Origin: DATAES01 sp963802415
GTDB lineage: Bacteria > Actinomycetota > Acidimicrobiia > Acidimicrobiales > JACDCH01
DNA: 64,000 bases
Reading direction: 5' to 3'
Assembly (NCBI GenBank): GCA_963802415.1
Contig: CAWDIH010000001.1
Span: 1,922,001 to 1,986,000 of the forward strand
Shown here piece after piece: positions 10,096 to 19,277 of this stretch. Below the pieces are notes generated by a model. The model had not been told where the DNA came from, searched no databases, and was given only the letters and a program-made list of their open reading frames with translations. The stretch's first letter is position 1, and each line of letters starts with the position of its first letter. The position numbers and the translations under genes are program-made.

Positions 10096-11385
10096 GTGAG
10101 CAGGGTTGTGCGTCATCGGTGGCAGCCATCGCTCGACAGTGGCTTGTCGCGTCGCGATCGACAGGGCTGCGAGTACGAAGCGTATGTCCCCGATTCTCTC
10201 GCCGACCGTCGGTTCCGGATCGATGGTGATGTAGCTGCCGACGTTGCCGACGCGGAAGCCGCGATCGGGCGTCTCAACTCGGCTCCGACCACGCTCGCGG
10301 ACACGGAGGCGATCGCCCGGCTCCTGCTGCGCGCGGAGTCCGTTGCCTCTTCCTACATCGAGGGTCTCGTCATCGGCGGACGTCGCCTGCTGCGAGCGGA
10401 GGCGGCACGGCAGCTGGGCGATGCATCCCCTGACACGACCGCGGAAGAGGTGCTCGGGAACATCGAGGCGATGAGGTGGGCCATCGAGGGTCTCGCCCCG
10501 GCTCGCTCGGTCACAGTCGAGGGGCTCCTTGAAGTTCATCGGCGCCTATTGATCGGAACGCGCCTCGCCGATCACGCCGGCCGGGTGCGAGAGGAGCAGA
10601 ACTGGATCGGCGGCAGCAGCTTCAACCCCTGCTCGGCAGCTTTCGTGCCTCCTCCGCCCGGGCACGTCGACGCGTTGCTCTCCGACCTCTGCGCGTTCGT
10701 CAACGACGATGCCCTACCCGCGGTCGTCCAGGCCGCGGTCGCGCATGCACAGTTCGAGACGATTCACCCGTTCGTCGACGGCAGTGGCAGAACTGGCCGC
10801 GCCTTGATCCATGTGGTTCTCCGCCGTCGTGGACTTGCGCCTCGAATGCTTCCACCGATCTCGTTCGTGCTCGCGACGTGGTCGAAGTCGTACGTCGAAG
10901 GGCTCACTGCAACCCGGTATCGCGGCCGACCGGATTCGACCGCAGCGCACGAAGGCCTTAATCGGTGGGTTGGTCTCTTTGCGGCCGCCTGCCGGCGGGC
11001 CGTCGACGATGCAACCGCGTTCGAGGAACGCGTTGCAGACATCGAGAAGAAGTGGCGCGCCGCGCTCGGCCGCGTTCGCGCTGGCTCTGCGGTCGAGCTT
11101 CTCCTCGAAGCGCTTCCGGGGGCGCCGATCGTCTCCGTTGGGACCGCGTCGGAGCTCATCGGGCGCAGCTTCCAAGCAACGAACGAAGCCATGCGCCGAT
11201 TGGAAGCTGCGAACGTCGTGCACCCGATCACCATTGCACGCCGCAACCGTGCCTACGAGGCGAAGGCGATCATCGACGCCTTCACCGCGCTTGAGCGACA
11301 GCTCGCCAGTCCGGCCGGCGATACCCGCGCCGCGACGCCGCAGCGTCCAACACCGGCGCGCGCTGGGACCCGCGAGCGCCAATAG
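10096..11385 (+). CDS. fic: Fic family protein, probable AMPylator with N-terminal inhibitory motif
   Basis: 429-residue Fic protein. The catalytic loop HPFVDGSGRTGR starts at H224, matching HPFx(D/E)GNGRxxR with serine in place of asparagine. An N-terminal inhibitory motif S-x-x-x-E-G is visible as SSYIEG (S85 to G90), the class II arrangement in which the glutamate blocks ATP. The family transfers AMP from ATP onto protein hydroxyls. The C-terminal third (about 330-400) contains a helix-turn-helix-like segment, ASELIGRSFQATNEAMRRLE, typical of Fic proteins that bind DNA. The GTG at 10096 is chosen because AAGGAT lies five bases upstream and the operator ends just before it; the upstream ATG at 10039 would place the operator inside the gene. 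It stands alone on the plus strand next to a defence operon. Confidence 0.85.
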   Translation: MSRVVRHRWQPSLDSGLSRRDRQGCEYEAYVPDSLADRRFRIDGDVAADVADAEAAIGRLNSAPTTLADTEAIARLLLRAESVASSYIEGLVIGGRRLLRAEAARQLGDASPDTTAEEVLGNIEAMRWAIEGLAPARSVTVEGLLEVHRRLLIGTRLADHAGRVREEQNWIGGSSFNPCSAAFVPPPPGHVDALLSDLCAFVNDDALPAVVQAAVAHAQFETIHPFVDGSGRTGRALIHVVLRRRGLAPRMLPPISFVLATWSKSYVEGLTATRYRGRPDSTAAHEGLNRWVGLFAAACRRAVDDATAFEERVADIEKKWRAALGRVRAGSAVELLLEALPGAPIVSVGTASELIGRSFQATNEAMRRLEAANVVHPITIARRNRAYEAKAIIDAFTALERQLASPAGDTRAATPQRPTPARAGTRERQ

Positions 11386-11474
11386 GTCGACCTTCTCGTG
11401 AGATGGCGGCAAGGAGTCGGCCGACGGTGCGACTGTCTCAGGTCGCTGACCGCGTCGCCGTGAGATTGTGGCGC

Positions 11475-11830
11475 ATGCGACTCTTCGAGCTTGCCGACTG
11501 CTGTCGTCTCTACGGCGAGGTCACGGGCTACGACGCGTCCATCGATGAGGTGCGCCGCGCGACGTTGGGCGAAGTCGACCTGCGCGATCCTGGCCACACG
11601 AAAGCGTGCTGCTCCGCTGGCTGAATCACTGTGGCTGTCGCCAGTTCGCGATCGACTACCACACACAGGCCGGCGAGATGCTCGCCGACTGGGGTGACCG
11701 CTGGCTCTCGTCGTTGCCTCAGCCCGGATCGTCGATGGGGGTCCTGGACTTCTCGTCTCTCCGAGAGGACAACCCGGAACATGAGGCGTCTGCATCTCCT
11801 TCTTTCGCAGAGTCGCACCCCGAGTACTGA
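11475..11830 (+). pseudogene. Hypothetical protein, frameshifted, fused to Z1 debris
   Basis: Begins MRLFELADCCRLYGEVTGYD and shifts frame near 11600, continuing LLRWLNHCGCRQFAIDYHTQ. I do not recognise the family. The end of this frame, ...FAESHPEY before the stop at 11828-11830, matches the segment ENDPEYGLVAAF of the Z1 protein at 51.6 kb, so the last residues already belong to the Z1 remnant that follows; the TGA replaces a glycine codon. The junction between unknown protein and Z1 debris is around 11760-11810. Confidence 0.45.
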
Positions 11831-11971
11831 CTCGTGATTGCCTTCTCCGCTTACGTACCGAGTGCGGCTCTAGCAGCCGACCCGACAGTGCTGCAATTCA
11901 AGGTCCGCGACCCGAACGATGGGGATTCGCCGACCGTCGACGTATCGCAGGTGCAGGTAGTGCCGGAGTAG
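11808..11971 (+). pseudogene. C-terminal remnant of a Z1-domain protein (copy 1)
   Basis: Reads HPEY-stop-LVIAFSAYVPSAALAADP, then VLQFKVRDPNDGDSPTVDV, ending VQVVPE and a stop at 11969-11971. It aligns by eye with the last residues of the Z1 protein ending at 51746 (LVAAFSAYVPGEAIRTHP, then IQFKVRDPSNAEAPTVDA). The rest of the gene is missing. It lies directly before integrase debris and a tRNA-Lys 3' half. Confidence 0.75.
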
Positions 11972-12000
11972 GCAGTCATTCGTGGGCGCGGGCCGGGTTC

Positions 12001-12300
12001 GATCATGACCTCGTCTTCTGCGCTCCCCTTGGCTGGCGGTGGCCTCCCGACTCGATCTAGTCGGCGTTCACGCGGACCATCCGCGACCTCGACGTGCGCC
12101 GCATCCGGCTGCACGACATGAGACACACGCACGCCGGCAACGTGCTCGCCGCCGGTGTGAACGTGAAGCTGATCAGTCGCGGCCCGTCACAGATCGGGTG
12201 TCCTTCACGCTCGACGTGTACGGCCACGTGCTCCTCGGGCAGCAGCGGAAGGGGCAGCGACAGCGGCCGAGCTGGTCGACGGTTGAACAGACGGCTACGC
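12001..12300 (+). pseudogene. C-terminal remnant of a tyrosine-type integrase
   Basis: The reading HDLVFCAPLGWRWPPDSI, an in-frame TAG at 12058-12060, SAFTRTIRDLDVRRIRLHDM, RHTHAGNVLAAGVNVKLI, then after a small deletion/frameshift VSFTLDVYGHVLLGQQ, matches the catalytic end of actinobacterial phage integrases. The conserved H-x-x-R-H-T box (HDMRHTH) and the nucleophile region TLDVYGHVL are both present. With an internal stop and a lesion between them it cannot be active. It sits next to the tRNA-Lys 3' half, the usual position of an integrase beside its attachment site. Confidence 0.75.
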
Positions 12301-12352
12301 ACGGGCTACCACTGGGCGCTACCGCCACGCCGCGAAAGTCCTGGTCATCCCC

Positions 12353-12400
12353 GGTGCGCCCCCTGGGATTTGAACCCAGAACCTGCGGGTTAAGAGTCCG
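12353..12400 (-). other. tRNA-Lys(CTT) 3' half, attachment-site core (copy 1)
   Basis: On the minus strand this reads from the anticodon stem-loop (GACTCTTAACC, anticodon CTT) through the T-arm GGTTCAAATCC to the acceptor end GGGGGCGCACC. The 5' half of a tRNA is absent: beyond 12400 the sequence does not match a D-arm or acceptor strand. A 3' half starting at the anticodon is the typical duplicated core left by integrases that use tRNA genes. Confidence 0.75.
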
Positions 12401-12500
12401 TTGCCGATTTTCGTCAGCAGGTCACTCCAGTGGCCTCACCTGCGCTTTGTTCTCACTGCCGTTCTCAGTCGTGTCACCCGTTCTCACCAGTAGCCAGGAC

Positions 12501-12525
12501 TTAAGCACCCGGTTAAGCACCCGAC
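12501..12525. repeat. Tandem arm-type repeat beside attachment site 1
   Basis: TTAAGCACCCGG is followed directly by TTAAGCACCCGA, two 12-bp units. They begin 101 bases from the edge of the tRNA core. The same tandem pair lies at exactly the same distance from the second tRNA-Lys half at 20 kb, so it is part of the recombination site, probably an integrase or excisionase arm site. Confidence 0.7.
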
Positions 12526-13024
12526 GCTCGAGCGTGGTCAGGCATCGCGACGTCATCCGCGGGGTCGACGAAGCGGTCCAACCTGCGGACCAGCACTCCG
12601 CAGGTTCAAGGGGCGCCGTCCTGCCGATCAACGAAGCGAACGACGAGCAGGCGCTCACGCCATACCCGCGCCGCGACTCGGTGGGCTGCGCGTCCGCGAC
12701 GATCAACGAAGCTTCCTCGTCCCGACCGACATCTCATCCGACCTCGCGAGGCGTGCGGCTACGTTCGCCATCGCGCCGCGATCGCAGTCGCACGGAAACG
12801 TCGCGCCTTCCTCGGCCATGGTGTGTCGATCGTGCGCTCCGGGAGTCCCGCGCTCACTCCCGGATCTACTCCCATTCGGGACTTCTTCCGTGACGACAAC
12901 TGCCGACATGACCTGCCCCTGTACGGCACTGCCGGGATACGCGCCAGGGAGCTGGCGCGGGCGTACGACCTGCGGCGACACTCATAATGACGGATGAGTC
13001 ACCGACAATCCGTCGGGCAGCCGC
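12526..13024. other. Gene-less interval right of attachment site 1
   Basis: About 500 bases without a convincing gene; open frames have no recognisable domain. It holds a perfect 9-bp inverted repeat AACCTGCGG/CCGCAGGTT at 12580-12606 with a 9-base loop, a possible regulator site or terminator. Confidence 0.4.
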
Positions 13025-13522
13025 TCAGTTCGATTGACCCGCGTGTCGGACCATTGTCCAGGACCTGCCGTGCTTCTCGATCAGCATGAAGCCACTCGAC
13101 TCGTAGAGTCCACGCGCCGGATTGTCCTCGATGACGCTGAGACTTATGGCTGAGTATCCTTGAGCAAGGCTGGCGTCGATGAGGTCAACGAGGAGTCGTC
13201 GTCCTATTCCCTCGTGCCGACGCGACGCGATCACTGCGATCGACAGTTCGGGGACATCCTCCGCGACGAAGCCATAGCCAGGGCTCGCCTCGGTGAACTT
13301 GCGATACCAGGCCGCGCCCACCGGTCCGTCTTGTTCGGCAACCAGCCCATAGTCGCCTTGCCTCGGCCATCCGGTGAGGTACATCGCATATCGCGGATCG
13401 GCCATCACCTGGTCGGCGGTCGGCGTCGGCTTGTCTGGGCGCCAAACAGCGGCCTCGCCGAGCATGGTCGCGAGAAAGGGAAAGTCATCAACTCCGGCCG
13501 GGCGGCACTGAACGTCTTCCAC
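13025..13522 (-). CDS. GNAT family N-acetyltransferase
   Basis: 165-residue acetyltransferase of the GNAT fold. The acetyl-CoA loop is visible as VIASRRHEGIGRRLLVDLID (R-x-x-G-I-G-x-x-L), followed by YSAISLSVIEDNPARGLYES and GFMLIEKHG, the usual C-terminal half of the fold. The substrate cannot be predicted. It is monocistronic and intact and ends just after the gene-less att region. Confidence 0.8.
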   Translation of the reverse strand: MEDVQCRPAGVDDFPFLATMLGEAAVWRPDKPTPTADQVMADPRYAMYLTGWPRQGDYGLVAEQDGPVGAAWYRKFTEASPGYGFVAEDVPELSIAVIASRRHEGIGRRLLVDLIDASLAQGYSAISLSVIEDNPARGLYESSGFMLIEKHGRSWTMVRHAGQSN

Positions 13523-13624
13523 ACTGCCCAGTCCATCAGTTACGCGAGCCTCCGTGATGTGTTCCGATGAACGCGAGCGCGACCTAACGCCAGTTGGAAG
13601 CGACAGTAACCAGGCGATCAGCGT

Positions 13625-14572
13625 TCATTCCGCCGAGTCGGGCGCCGTCCGAGGGTCCTGCAGACGAGCGCCGCCCGAGTAAGGCGTCATGTCCATCCTC
13701 GGGTAGCGGCATTGCATGTCGGTGAGCGTCTGCTCGTTCCAGTAGGGGTCGCCGATGGCGGGGAAGCCGAACAGCTCGCGCTCACGGGGCGTGGCCCGTT
13801 CCATCATCTCTGTCCAGTGAGGGCTGAGTGACTGATCGGGCCATCCCGTCCTGCCGGTCCACCGCGGTCCCCAGACCTCGTAGTCGGTGCCCAGCACGAA
13901 GCGAGCTCGTCGATCACCGGTCATCTGCGACCCGCGGTGGAGAACGTCGGTCCGGTACGTGAACAGCGTGCCCGCAGGACCGGTCACACTCACCTCGACG
14001 TCGGCGAACCCGCCGAGTTCGATGCCCGTGCCCCCGGCGAAGTTTTCGAAACCGCCGAGCTTGGCTTTTGGCCAGTACGGATGTGTGGCGCCGGCGTGGA
14101 GCGGTACCACCTTGGTCGGCCCGTCTTCCTCGTCGACGTCCGACAGCAAGATGAAGGACTCCATCTGGCGTCCTGGGTCGCTGCGTTTGGGGACCACGAG
14201 TGAGTGGTTGACGAAGTCGCGGTGGTGCGGCTGCTCGTAGTCGATGGCGCCTGAGTACTTCGCCCACAGAAACGCGTTGTAGAGGTGAATGTGAGCCGAT
14301 CCTAGGAACCGCTCCGCCAGGTCGACGAGGTCGGGATGGAAGGCGAGCCGGTTCAGATCCCAGGACTGCCACGGCGCGTGGCGATCCCCCGCGAACTGGC
14401 TTCGCGTGTACTCCTCGTGCGCTGACGGGTCGGCGAAGTAGTCCTCGGGTCGCGGGTAGTGCAGCCAAAGAGCCTCCTGGGCCGCCTTCAGCTCGTCTTG
14501 GTCGAGGAACCCCTCGACGATCGTGAAGCCCTGCTCACGCACCTCGTGCAGATTGCGGTCCGGGACCTTCAC
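13625..14572 (-). CDS. Phytanoyl-CoA dioxygenase (PhyH) family oxygenase
   Basis: 315-residue Fe(II)/2-oxoglutarate oxygenase of the PhyH family. The N-terminal FTIVEGFLDQDELKAAQEAL matches the PhyH start. The facial triad is seen as H-x-D in QPHHRDFVNHS and the distal histidine in TDVLHRGSQM; the arginine in RRARFVLG would bind 2-oxoglutarate. The substrate is unknown. A tryptophan- and proline-rich C-terminus carries YWNEQTLTDMQCRYP. Intact, and probably transcribed separately from the broken methyltransferase upstream. Confidence 0.85.
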   Translation of the reverse strand: MKVPDRNLHEVREQGFTIVEGFLDQDELKAAQEALWLHYPRPEDYFADPSAHEEYTRSQFAGDRHAPWQSWDLNRLAFHPDLVDLAERFLGSAHIHLYNAFLWAKYSGAIDYEQPHHRDFVNHSLVVPKRSDPGRQMESFILLSDVDEEDGPTKVVPLHAGATHPYWPKAKLGGFENFAGGTGIELGGFADVEVSVTGPAGTLFTYRTDVLHRGSQMTGDRRARFVLGTDYEVWGPRWTGRTGWPDQSLSPHWTEMMERATPRERELFGFPAIGDPYWNEQTLTDMQCRYPRMDMTPYSGGARLQDPRTAPDSAE

Positions 14573-14744
14573 GGCCGCAACGGTAAGTCAGGCGCCTGAC
14601 TTGGACGGGGGTTTGAGCCGGTCGTCCTCGCTGGAGCGAAGGAAGGCCGAATCCGCGCCGCGGCCGGCCAGGTGCGCGCCGGAACGGCGCCCAGAACGCG
14701 CGTCGCCGACGGACCGCGTCCGCGTCACCTACCGCCGGGTCATG

Positions 14745-15338
14745 GAGTGCCTGCTCAACTCGCAACGCGTCGGCAGAGCACCACGAGATAGACGGGCTGC
14801 GAATCCGCGCCCGGACGGGCTTCGTCGGCGCGCCACCAACCTTCGTCGTAATAGGAGCCGCCAGTTGGCCATGACCCTGACACGCCGGGTGCGCCCAGTG
14901 AAACATGGGTGCAAGATCGAGAAGACGAAGCGTCCGCCGGCGATCAGGACGCGGGCAACTGTCTGACACACCCCCCCTCGAGATTGTCGATGTCGGAGAG
15001 CCGAAGTTGCTCACGACGAGGTCGAACTCGGCTCCCTCCAGTACGTTCGGATCGGCGACGTCTCCTTGCATGTACTCGATCGGCAGGTTGGCGCCATCGT
15101 CATGCGAACGCGCCCGCCCCAACAACTCGCGTGACAGGTCGACGCCAGTAACCGTCGCCCCGCGTCGGGCAAGTTCGCGCGCCAGCAGGCCATGTCCACA
15201 GGCCAGATCGAGCGCCCGCCGGCCGACGTCCGACCCGATGAGGTCGAGAAGCGTTGAGACGGCCGAACCGTCGTATCGGTCAGCGCCCGCGGCGTAGGAG
15301 TCCGCGACGGCGTCATAGCGTGCTGTCACCGGAACCAT
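14745..15338 (-). pseudogene. Class I SAM-dependent methyltransferase, decayed
   Basis: Starts MVPVTARYDAVADSYAAGAD at 15338. The SAM-binding motif is LDLACGHGLLARELARRGA with acidic loop TVTGVDLSRELLGRA, and motif IV is EFDLVVSNFG. After that the frame breaks near 14960-15000 and continues as VCQTVARVLIAGGRFVFSIL, then again to SYYDEGWWRADEARPGADS. The end of the domain (GHHHRTLSTYL in relatives) is missing. At least two lesions plus C-terminal loss argue for a true pseudogene. Confidence 0.7.
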
Positions 15339-15577
15339 GTCGCTCGGCGTAGCGGACGTTCGCGCCCCATACCGCCGACTCTGAGACCCGTCGCAGAGCT
15401 GCGCGGCGGTCGCGCGTCGCATTCCCGGCAATCGGCGCCACAGCTCGGCCTTGGACGCCCATCGCTGAGTGTCCTTGGGAATCGCTTGGACGACTCTCGC
15501 AGGACGGGAAGCGAGACCGCCAGTACCGTTCATTGCGGCCTACCGTGGAGAGTCGCCCAGTGCGGGAGGCGTCGCTA

Positions 15578-16055
15578 ATGAGTACTGCTGAAACCAAGCC
15601 GCCGAAGCACCCGCCGCCGTGGTTCGTGCACACGGCCTGGCGCGTTCATCGCCGCGCTGTACCGGCTCAGTGGCGGCCGATTCGTGTGGACGACATCGAA
15701 CAAGCGCGGCTGGGGCGCGCTGCGCCTCACCACCATCGGGCGGAAGTCCGGACAAGAGCGCAGCGTCATCATCGGCTACCTCGAAGACGGTCCTAACCTC
15801 ACCGCGCTCGCGATGAACGGCTGGGACGAGGGCCATCCCGCGTGGTGGCTCAACCTCGAGGCCCACCCCGACGCCGTCATTCGATTGGCGCACCAGCAGC
15901 CGCGCCTGGTGCGCGCACGCCCTTCGGCGGGGGAGGAGCGTGATCGGCTCTGGCAGCGCTGGGTTGCGGTCGATCCGAGGCTCGACGCGTATGCGGTCCG
16001 GCGGTCGACCGAGACGCCGGTGATCGTCCTCGAACCGCGCACCCGGACCGCGTGA
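15578..16055 (+). CDS. Deazaflavin (F420)-dependent nitroreductase family protein, one frameshift
   Basis: Member of the DDN/split beta-barrel F420-binding family. The core block GALRLTTIGRKSGQERSVII is the family hallmark, followed by WWLNLEAHPDAVIRL. Start ATG at 15578 has GGGAGG upstream (15564-15569) and reads MSTAETKPPKHPPPWFVHTA. The frame shifts near 15645; the correct frame gives LYRLSGGRFVWTTSNKRGWG. Reassembled length is about 158 residues, slightly longer than usual. F420 dependence is an inference from the family and supports an actinobacterial host. Confidence 0.75.
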
Positions 16056-16174
16056 CACCGGGCGATGACGTCCGCCCTGATTAGGTAGACGAAGAGATCT
16101 CCCAAGGGAGAGCTGCTTCGTAATGCCGCTCCAGCGCATCGCTCGCGCAGGACTGTCTCCTAACACCGGCCCGG

Positions 16175-16194
16175 GAGCGATACCGCGTGGTTCG
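16175..16194 (+). repeat. 20-bp repeat, unit A
   Basis: GAGCGATACCGCGTGGTTCG occurs here and in inverted orientation at 19580-19599. The pair encloses the small-gene region and the IS110-type element. Confidence 0.5.
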
Positions 16195-16510
16195 TGCTCC
16201 ATCACACGAGCGAAGGAACCGGCAATCCCGCCGCTGCGCGACGGCACTCCAGAGGGGGCATCATGCGCTGGTGGCGGTCGTTGCGACCCTCGGTTGGTTG
16301 GTAGCACTCGTCGGACTCGTCATGGTGGTGGCAGCGGGGATCTCGCTGGTCACGAAGCGTGTGCTTCGGATCAGCGACGAGGCGGTCAACGACCCACGGT
16401 TCCGTCGCAACGACACCGCGGGTCTGTCGTGGGCGATCCACTGGATGCGACCGGGGTTGCTGCTGCTGGTCATCGGGTTGGTGGTAGCTCTTGTCGCAGA
16501 GACGTTGTGA
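16187..16510 (+). CDS. Small two-helix membrane protein
   Basis: Hypothetical protein with two membrane segments: VAVVATLGWLVALVGLVMVV and RPGLLLLVIGLVVALVAETL, separated by a charged loop of about 35 residues. The first 25 residues are arginine-rich and unlike a leader, so the true start may be the GTG at about 16272. No family recognised; no operon partner. Confidence 0.45.
   Translation: MVRAPSHERRNRQSRRCATALQRGHHALVAVVATLGWLVALVGLVMVVAAGISLVTKRVLRISDEAVNDPRFRRNDTAGLSWAIHWMRPGLLLLVIGLVVALVAETL
16219..16249 (+). repeat. Dispersed 30-bp repeat, copy 1
   Basis: CCGGCAATCCCGCCGCTGCG followed by CGACGGCACTC recurs with few changes at 17528-17558 (CCGGCAATCCCGCCGGTGTG, then CGACGGTACTC). Both copies lie shortly before a small plus-strand gene. 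Could be a leader element or a small mobile repeat. Confidence 0.5.
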
Positions 16511-16744
16511 CAGCGGCACTCAGAACTGCCGACCTGGGCGACATCACGGTGCAAACCCGCACCGTCAGAAAGTGCCGATCCCGCCGCTTCGATCGGGCAG
16601 GATCGGCTGGGCCGTATGTGCTAGTGGCCGAACGCCAGGTGATACAGCAGCCGTCGGCTTGCGCTCCGAACGCTATCGACGGCGAGCGCGTTGACCGGTG
16701 AGCCCGTAGCGTTTCGGCTGGCGCCAAGACAGGGAGAAGACCAA

Positions 16745-17017
16745 GTGCCCGTATTGATGATCGGTGACGTCCCGAACCTGACCGAGGAGATCTACGCCGG
16801 CATGGTGAGCCAACTCATGCCTCTCATGCGCTCCCACAAGGGCTTCATCGCACACACCGGCGGACCCAATCCCGGCGGCGGGTGGCGGGTCATCGAGGTC
16901 TGGGAGTCCGAAGAAGACGGCGACGACTGGTTCAACAACAACGTCAGGCCGAACCTTCCGGCCGGGGTCACCCCAGACCGGAGCTATCACCAGCTGCACA
17001 CCGCGTTCACCAAGTAG
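16745..17017 (+). CDS. Small hypothetical protein with antibiotic-monooxygenase-like fold
   Basis: 90-residue protein starting at the GTG at 16745, with GGGAGAA about eight bases upstream. It reads VPVLMIGDVPNLTEEIYAGM, then GGGWRVIEVWESEEDGDDWF. The pattern (beta strand, helix, strand ending in W-R-V-I-E-V-W-E-S) is that of short dimeric alpha/beta-barrel proteins of the ABM type. No catalytic role can be assigned. Confidence 0.6.
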   Translation: MPVLMIGDVPNLTEEIYAGMVSQLMPLMRSHKGFIAHTGGPNPGGGWRVIEVWESEEDGDDWFNNNVRPNLPAGVTPDRSYHQLHTAFTK

Positions 17018-17111
17018 CACGTCGCCTGCGGTTCGCGGTAACCATGCCGGACACACGCACCAACCGGGAGGTGCCTGATTTCACGCCGCTCGCATCCGGC
17101 ATGATGCGGCG

Positions 17112-17462
17112 ATGGCATCGAGGCCCACCCAGCCGATCATCGGTGGCCGCCGAGAGGCTGTACTCGACCTGCTCGGCTGGCTTTGTGTGCTCGGCGGGGT
17201 CGCTGTTACTTCCTCGCGGAATGCCGTTGGCGGCGTCATCATCGTGTTGGGGGTGTTCCTACTGGCGGCCTTCCTGCTGTCGGTCGATCGACGGCTGAAC
17301 GTCGCGAAGGGGCAGCGGTCGATCCTTCGCCGGTTGCTCGGAACGGCAGCGATCTACTGTTCGCTACTCATGGTCCGCGACGGTCACGACGACACGGTTC
17401 ACGCCACGGTTCACCCACCCCTGAATGTGATGCGGAACCCGCGTGGTTGCTCGAACCGATGA
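17112..17462 (+). CDS. Small hypothetical membrane protein
   Basis: 116-residue frame starting MASRPTQPIIGGRREAVLDL. Two hydrophobic stretches, LLGWLCVLGGVAV and GGVIIVLGVFLLAAFLLSVD, suggest membrane insertion. The C-terminal 50 residues are less convincing as coding sequence. Unrecognised family. Confidence 0.4.
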   Translation: MASRPTQPIIGGRREAVLDLLGWLCVLGGVAVTSSRNAVGGVIIVLGVFLLAAFLLSVDRRLNVAKGQRSILRRLLGTAAIYCSLLMVRDGHDDTVHATVHPPLNVMRNPRGCSNR

Positions 17463-17527
17463 CCCGATCGGAAATGTTCCGGCGAGCGTTCCCGGATGGT
17501 TCGCCGGTGAGCAACCAGCGCACAGAC

Positions 17528-17558
17528 CCGGCAATCCCGCCGGTGTGCGACGGTACTC
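17528..17558 (+). repeat. Dispersed 30-bp repeat, copy 2
   Basis: Second copy of the CCGGCAATCCCGCCG repeat seen at 16219; it ends about 20 bases before the start of the acetyltransferase gene at 17574. Confidence 0.5.
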
Positions 17559-17573
17559 AGGAACGGGCAACCT

Positions 17574-18137
17574 GTGCGCATGGGGTCGATGGACCACGTG
17601 AAGTTGCCGATCGTGGTGCGCAATGCGACGGCCGGTGATGTGGCGTCGATGCAAGCGGTCGAAGTCGAGGCCCGCCAGCGGTTTCGCGAGATCGACGATC
17701 CGCGCATCGCCCGATCCGCGGACGATCCGCCGTACCAGGCGGAAGGCTTGACGAGGGCGGCGACCGAGCAGCGCGCCTGGGTGGCGATCGACGACCTCGG
17801 CGCGGTCATTGGATTTGCAGTGGCGTGCGTGATCGACGGCGAAGGCCACCTCGACGAACTCGCGGTGGCACCGGCACACGGCCGTCGTGGCGTCGGACGT
17901 GCGCTCGTCGATGAGGTTCTCGCCTGGACCGCCGCTCGGGGGCTGCCGTCGGTCACGTTGATCACCTTTCGCGACGTCCCTTGGAACGGCCCGTACTACG
18001 AGAAGCTCGGCTTCGAGGCCGTGACGGCGTTGACGCCCGAATTGCAAGCGGCGGTGGACCAGGGGGCGACGTGGGGGGTCAAGCGCGATTTAGTCATGCG
18101 CCGATCGCCCGTGGACGCTGAAAGCGTGGACGCATAA
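17574..18137 (+). CDS. GNAT family N-acetyltransferase
   Basis: 187-residue GNAT protein. The acetyl-CoA binding region is HLDELAVAPAHGRRGVGRAL (Q/R-x-x-G-x-G/A variant RRGVGRAL), followed by SVTLITFRDVPWNGPYYEKL and GFEAV, all in the normal order. The start could be GTG 17574 or ATG 17580; the conserved fold begins at about residue 12. Substrate unknown. Intact. Confidence 0.85.
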   Translation: MRMGSMDHVKLPIVVRNATAGDVASMQAVEVEARQRFREIDDPRIARSADDPPYQAEGLTRAATEQRAWVAIDDLGAVIGFAVACVIDGEGHLDELAVAPAHGRRGVGRALVDEVLAWTAARGLPSVTLITFRDVPWNGPYYEKLGFEAVTALTPELQAAVDQGATWGVKRDLVMRRSPVDAESVDA

Positions 18138-18202
18138 CTGCCGATCCTGTGCGGCGGCATGCTGCACTCCGGGCGACCTGGAAGTGAGGGCGCCTCTGCT
18201 TG

Positions 18203-19277
18203 TCAAGCAGCGAGTGGCGTGTCGTGTTCGTTCACGATGTTGCGGACGAGCGGGAACACCTCGCGTGCGACGTAGCGCTTCAGGCAGCGGATGATCTCGC
18301 GTTTGGAGAGCCCTTCCGCGGTTCGCCGCTCGACGTAGGCGCGTGTGGGTGGATGGTTCGACATGCGGGTGAGCACGATCGTCCACAGCGCGGAGTTGGC
18401 GTGACGATCACCGCCTCGGTTGAGCCGGTGTCGTTTTGTCTTTCCTGACGACGCGTTGACCGGCGAGCTTGCGCACAGCGCGGCGTAGCTCGCTTCACTG
18501 TGCATCCGATCGGGATTGTCGCCGGCGGTGACGAGAAGTTGACCGGCGGTCTCATAGCCGACGCCGTGACGAGCGAGCAGCGGCGCCGCGATTGTCCGCA
18601 GGATCGTGTGGAGGTGACGGTCGAGTTCACGGGTCTCGAGATCGAGTGCCCGCCACCGACGCGCCACGCTGACCAGCGCGCGCTTGGTCGCCACTTCGGG
18701 AGTGTCGCGCGGTGCCGGTCCGCCACCGTTCGATCACGGCGATCTTCTTGCGCAACGTCAACCCGATCAACCGTTCCCGCAACGCGTCGGGCGCAGTGTC
18801 GATGAGGCTGTGCAACTGGTTCGCCGCCGCCGTCCGAGACTTCATCGCACCGTTGCGAGCCACTCTCAGCTGGCGCAACGCCTCGACCGGACCGTCACCG
18901 GACTTCGGGGTCACGGTCGCTTCACCGGACAGCACGGCCCGCGCTGCGGCTTCGGCATCGACCGTGTCGGACTTGCCGCGGCGGCGCCGGTTCTGACGGT
19001 TGGGCCGGTTGACCTCGATGACGCGCACATCGCGCGCCGCGAGATAACGAGCCACCCCCGCACCCCATGAGCCGCACCCTTCGACACCGACGGCGAAGAG
19101 CTCGCCGTGCGACTGCATCCAGCTCAACAACTTCCGGTAGCCGTGACGAGTCGTCGGAAACGACGCGACCCCTTGGATGCGACCAAGGTCGTCAATCACC
19201 GCGGCGACGTGTTCATGCTTGTGCGTGTCGATCCCGCCGATCATCTGACCGAGCGACTCGCGTGCCATCGTGGCCAT
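18203..19277 (-). pseudogene. IS110-family transposase, one frameshift
   Basis: N-terminal DEDD domain: MIGGIDTHKHEHVAAVIDD (first catalytic aspartate), GVEGCGSWGAGVARYL, and GKSDTVDAEAAARAVLSG. C-terminal Transposase_20 domain: RHGVGYETAGQLLVTAGDN followed by SYAALCASSPVNASSGKTKR with the serine region. Start ATG at 19277 has GAGGTGG upstream. The frame shifts near 18705-18715, between KIAVIERWRT and EVATKRALVSVARRWRALDL. Reassembled length about 357 residues, close to the family norm of around 400. A one-base shift is the only lesion seen. Confidence 0.85.

Noticed and set aside
12353..12400. Complete tRNA gene
   Set aside because: Only the 3' half from the anticodon arm is present; no D-arm or 5' acceptor strand to the right, in either copy.
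15540..16307. Minus-strand open frame of 255 codons
   Set aside because: Antisense of the deazaflavin-dependent nitroreductase gene.
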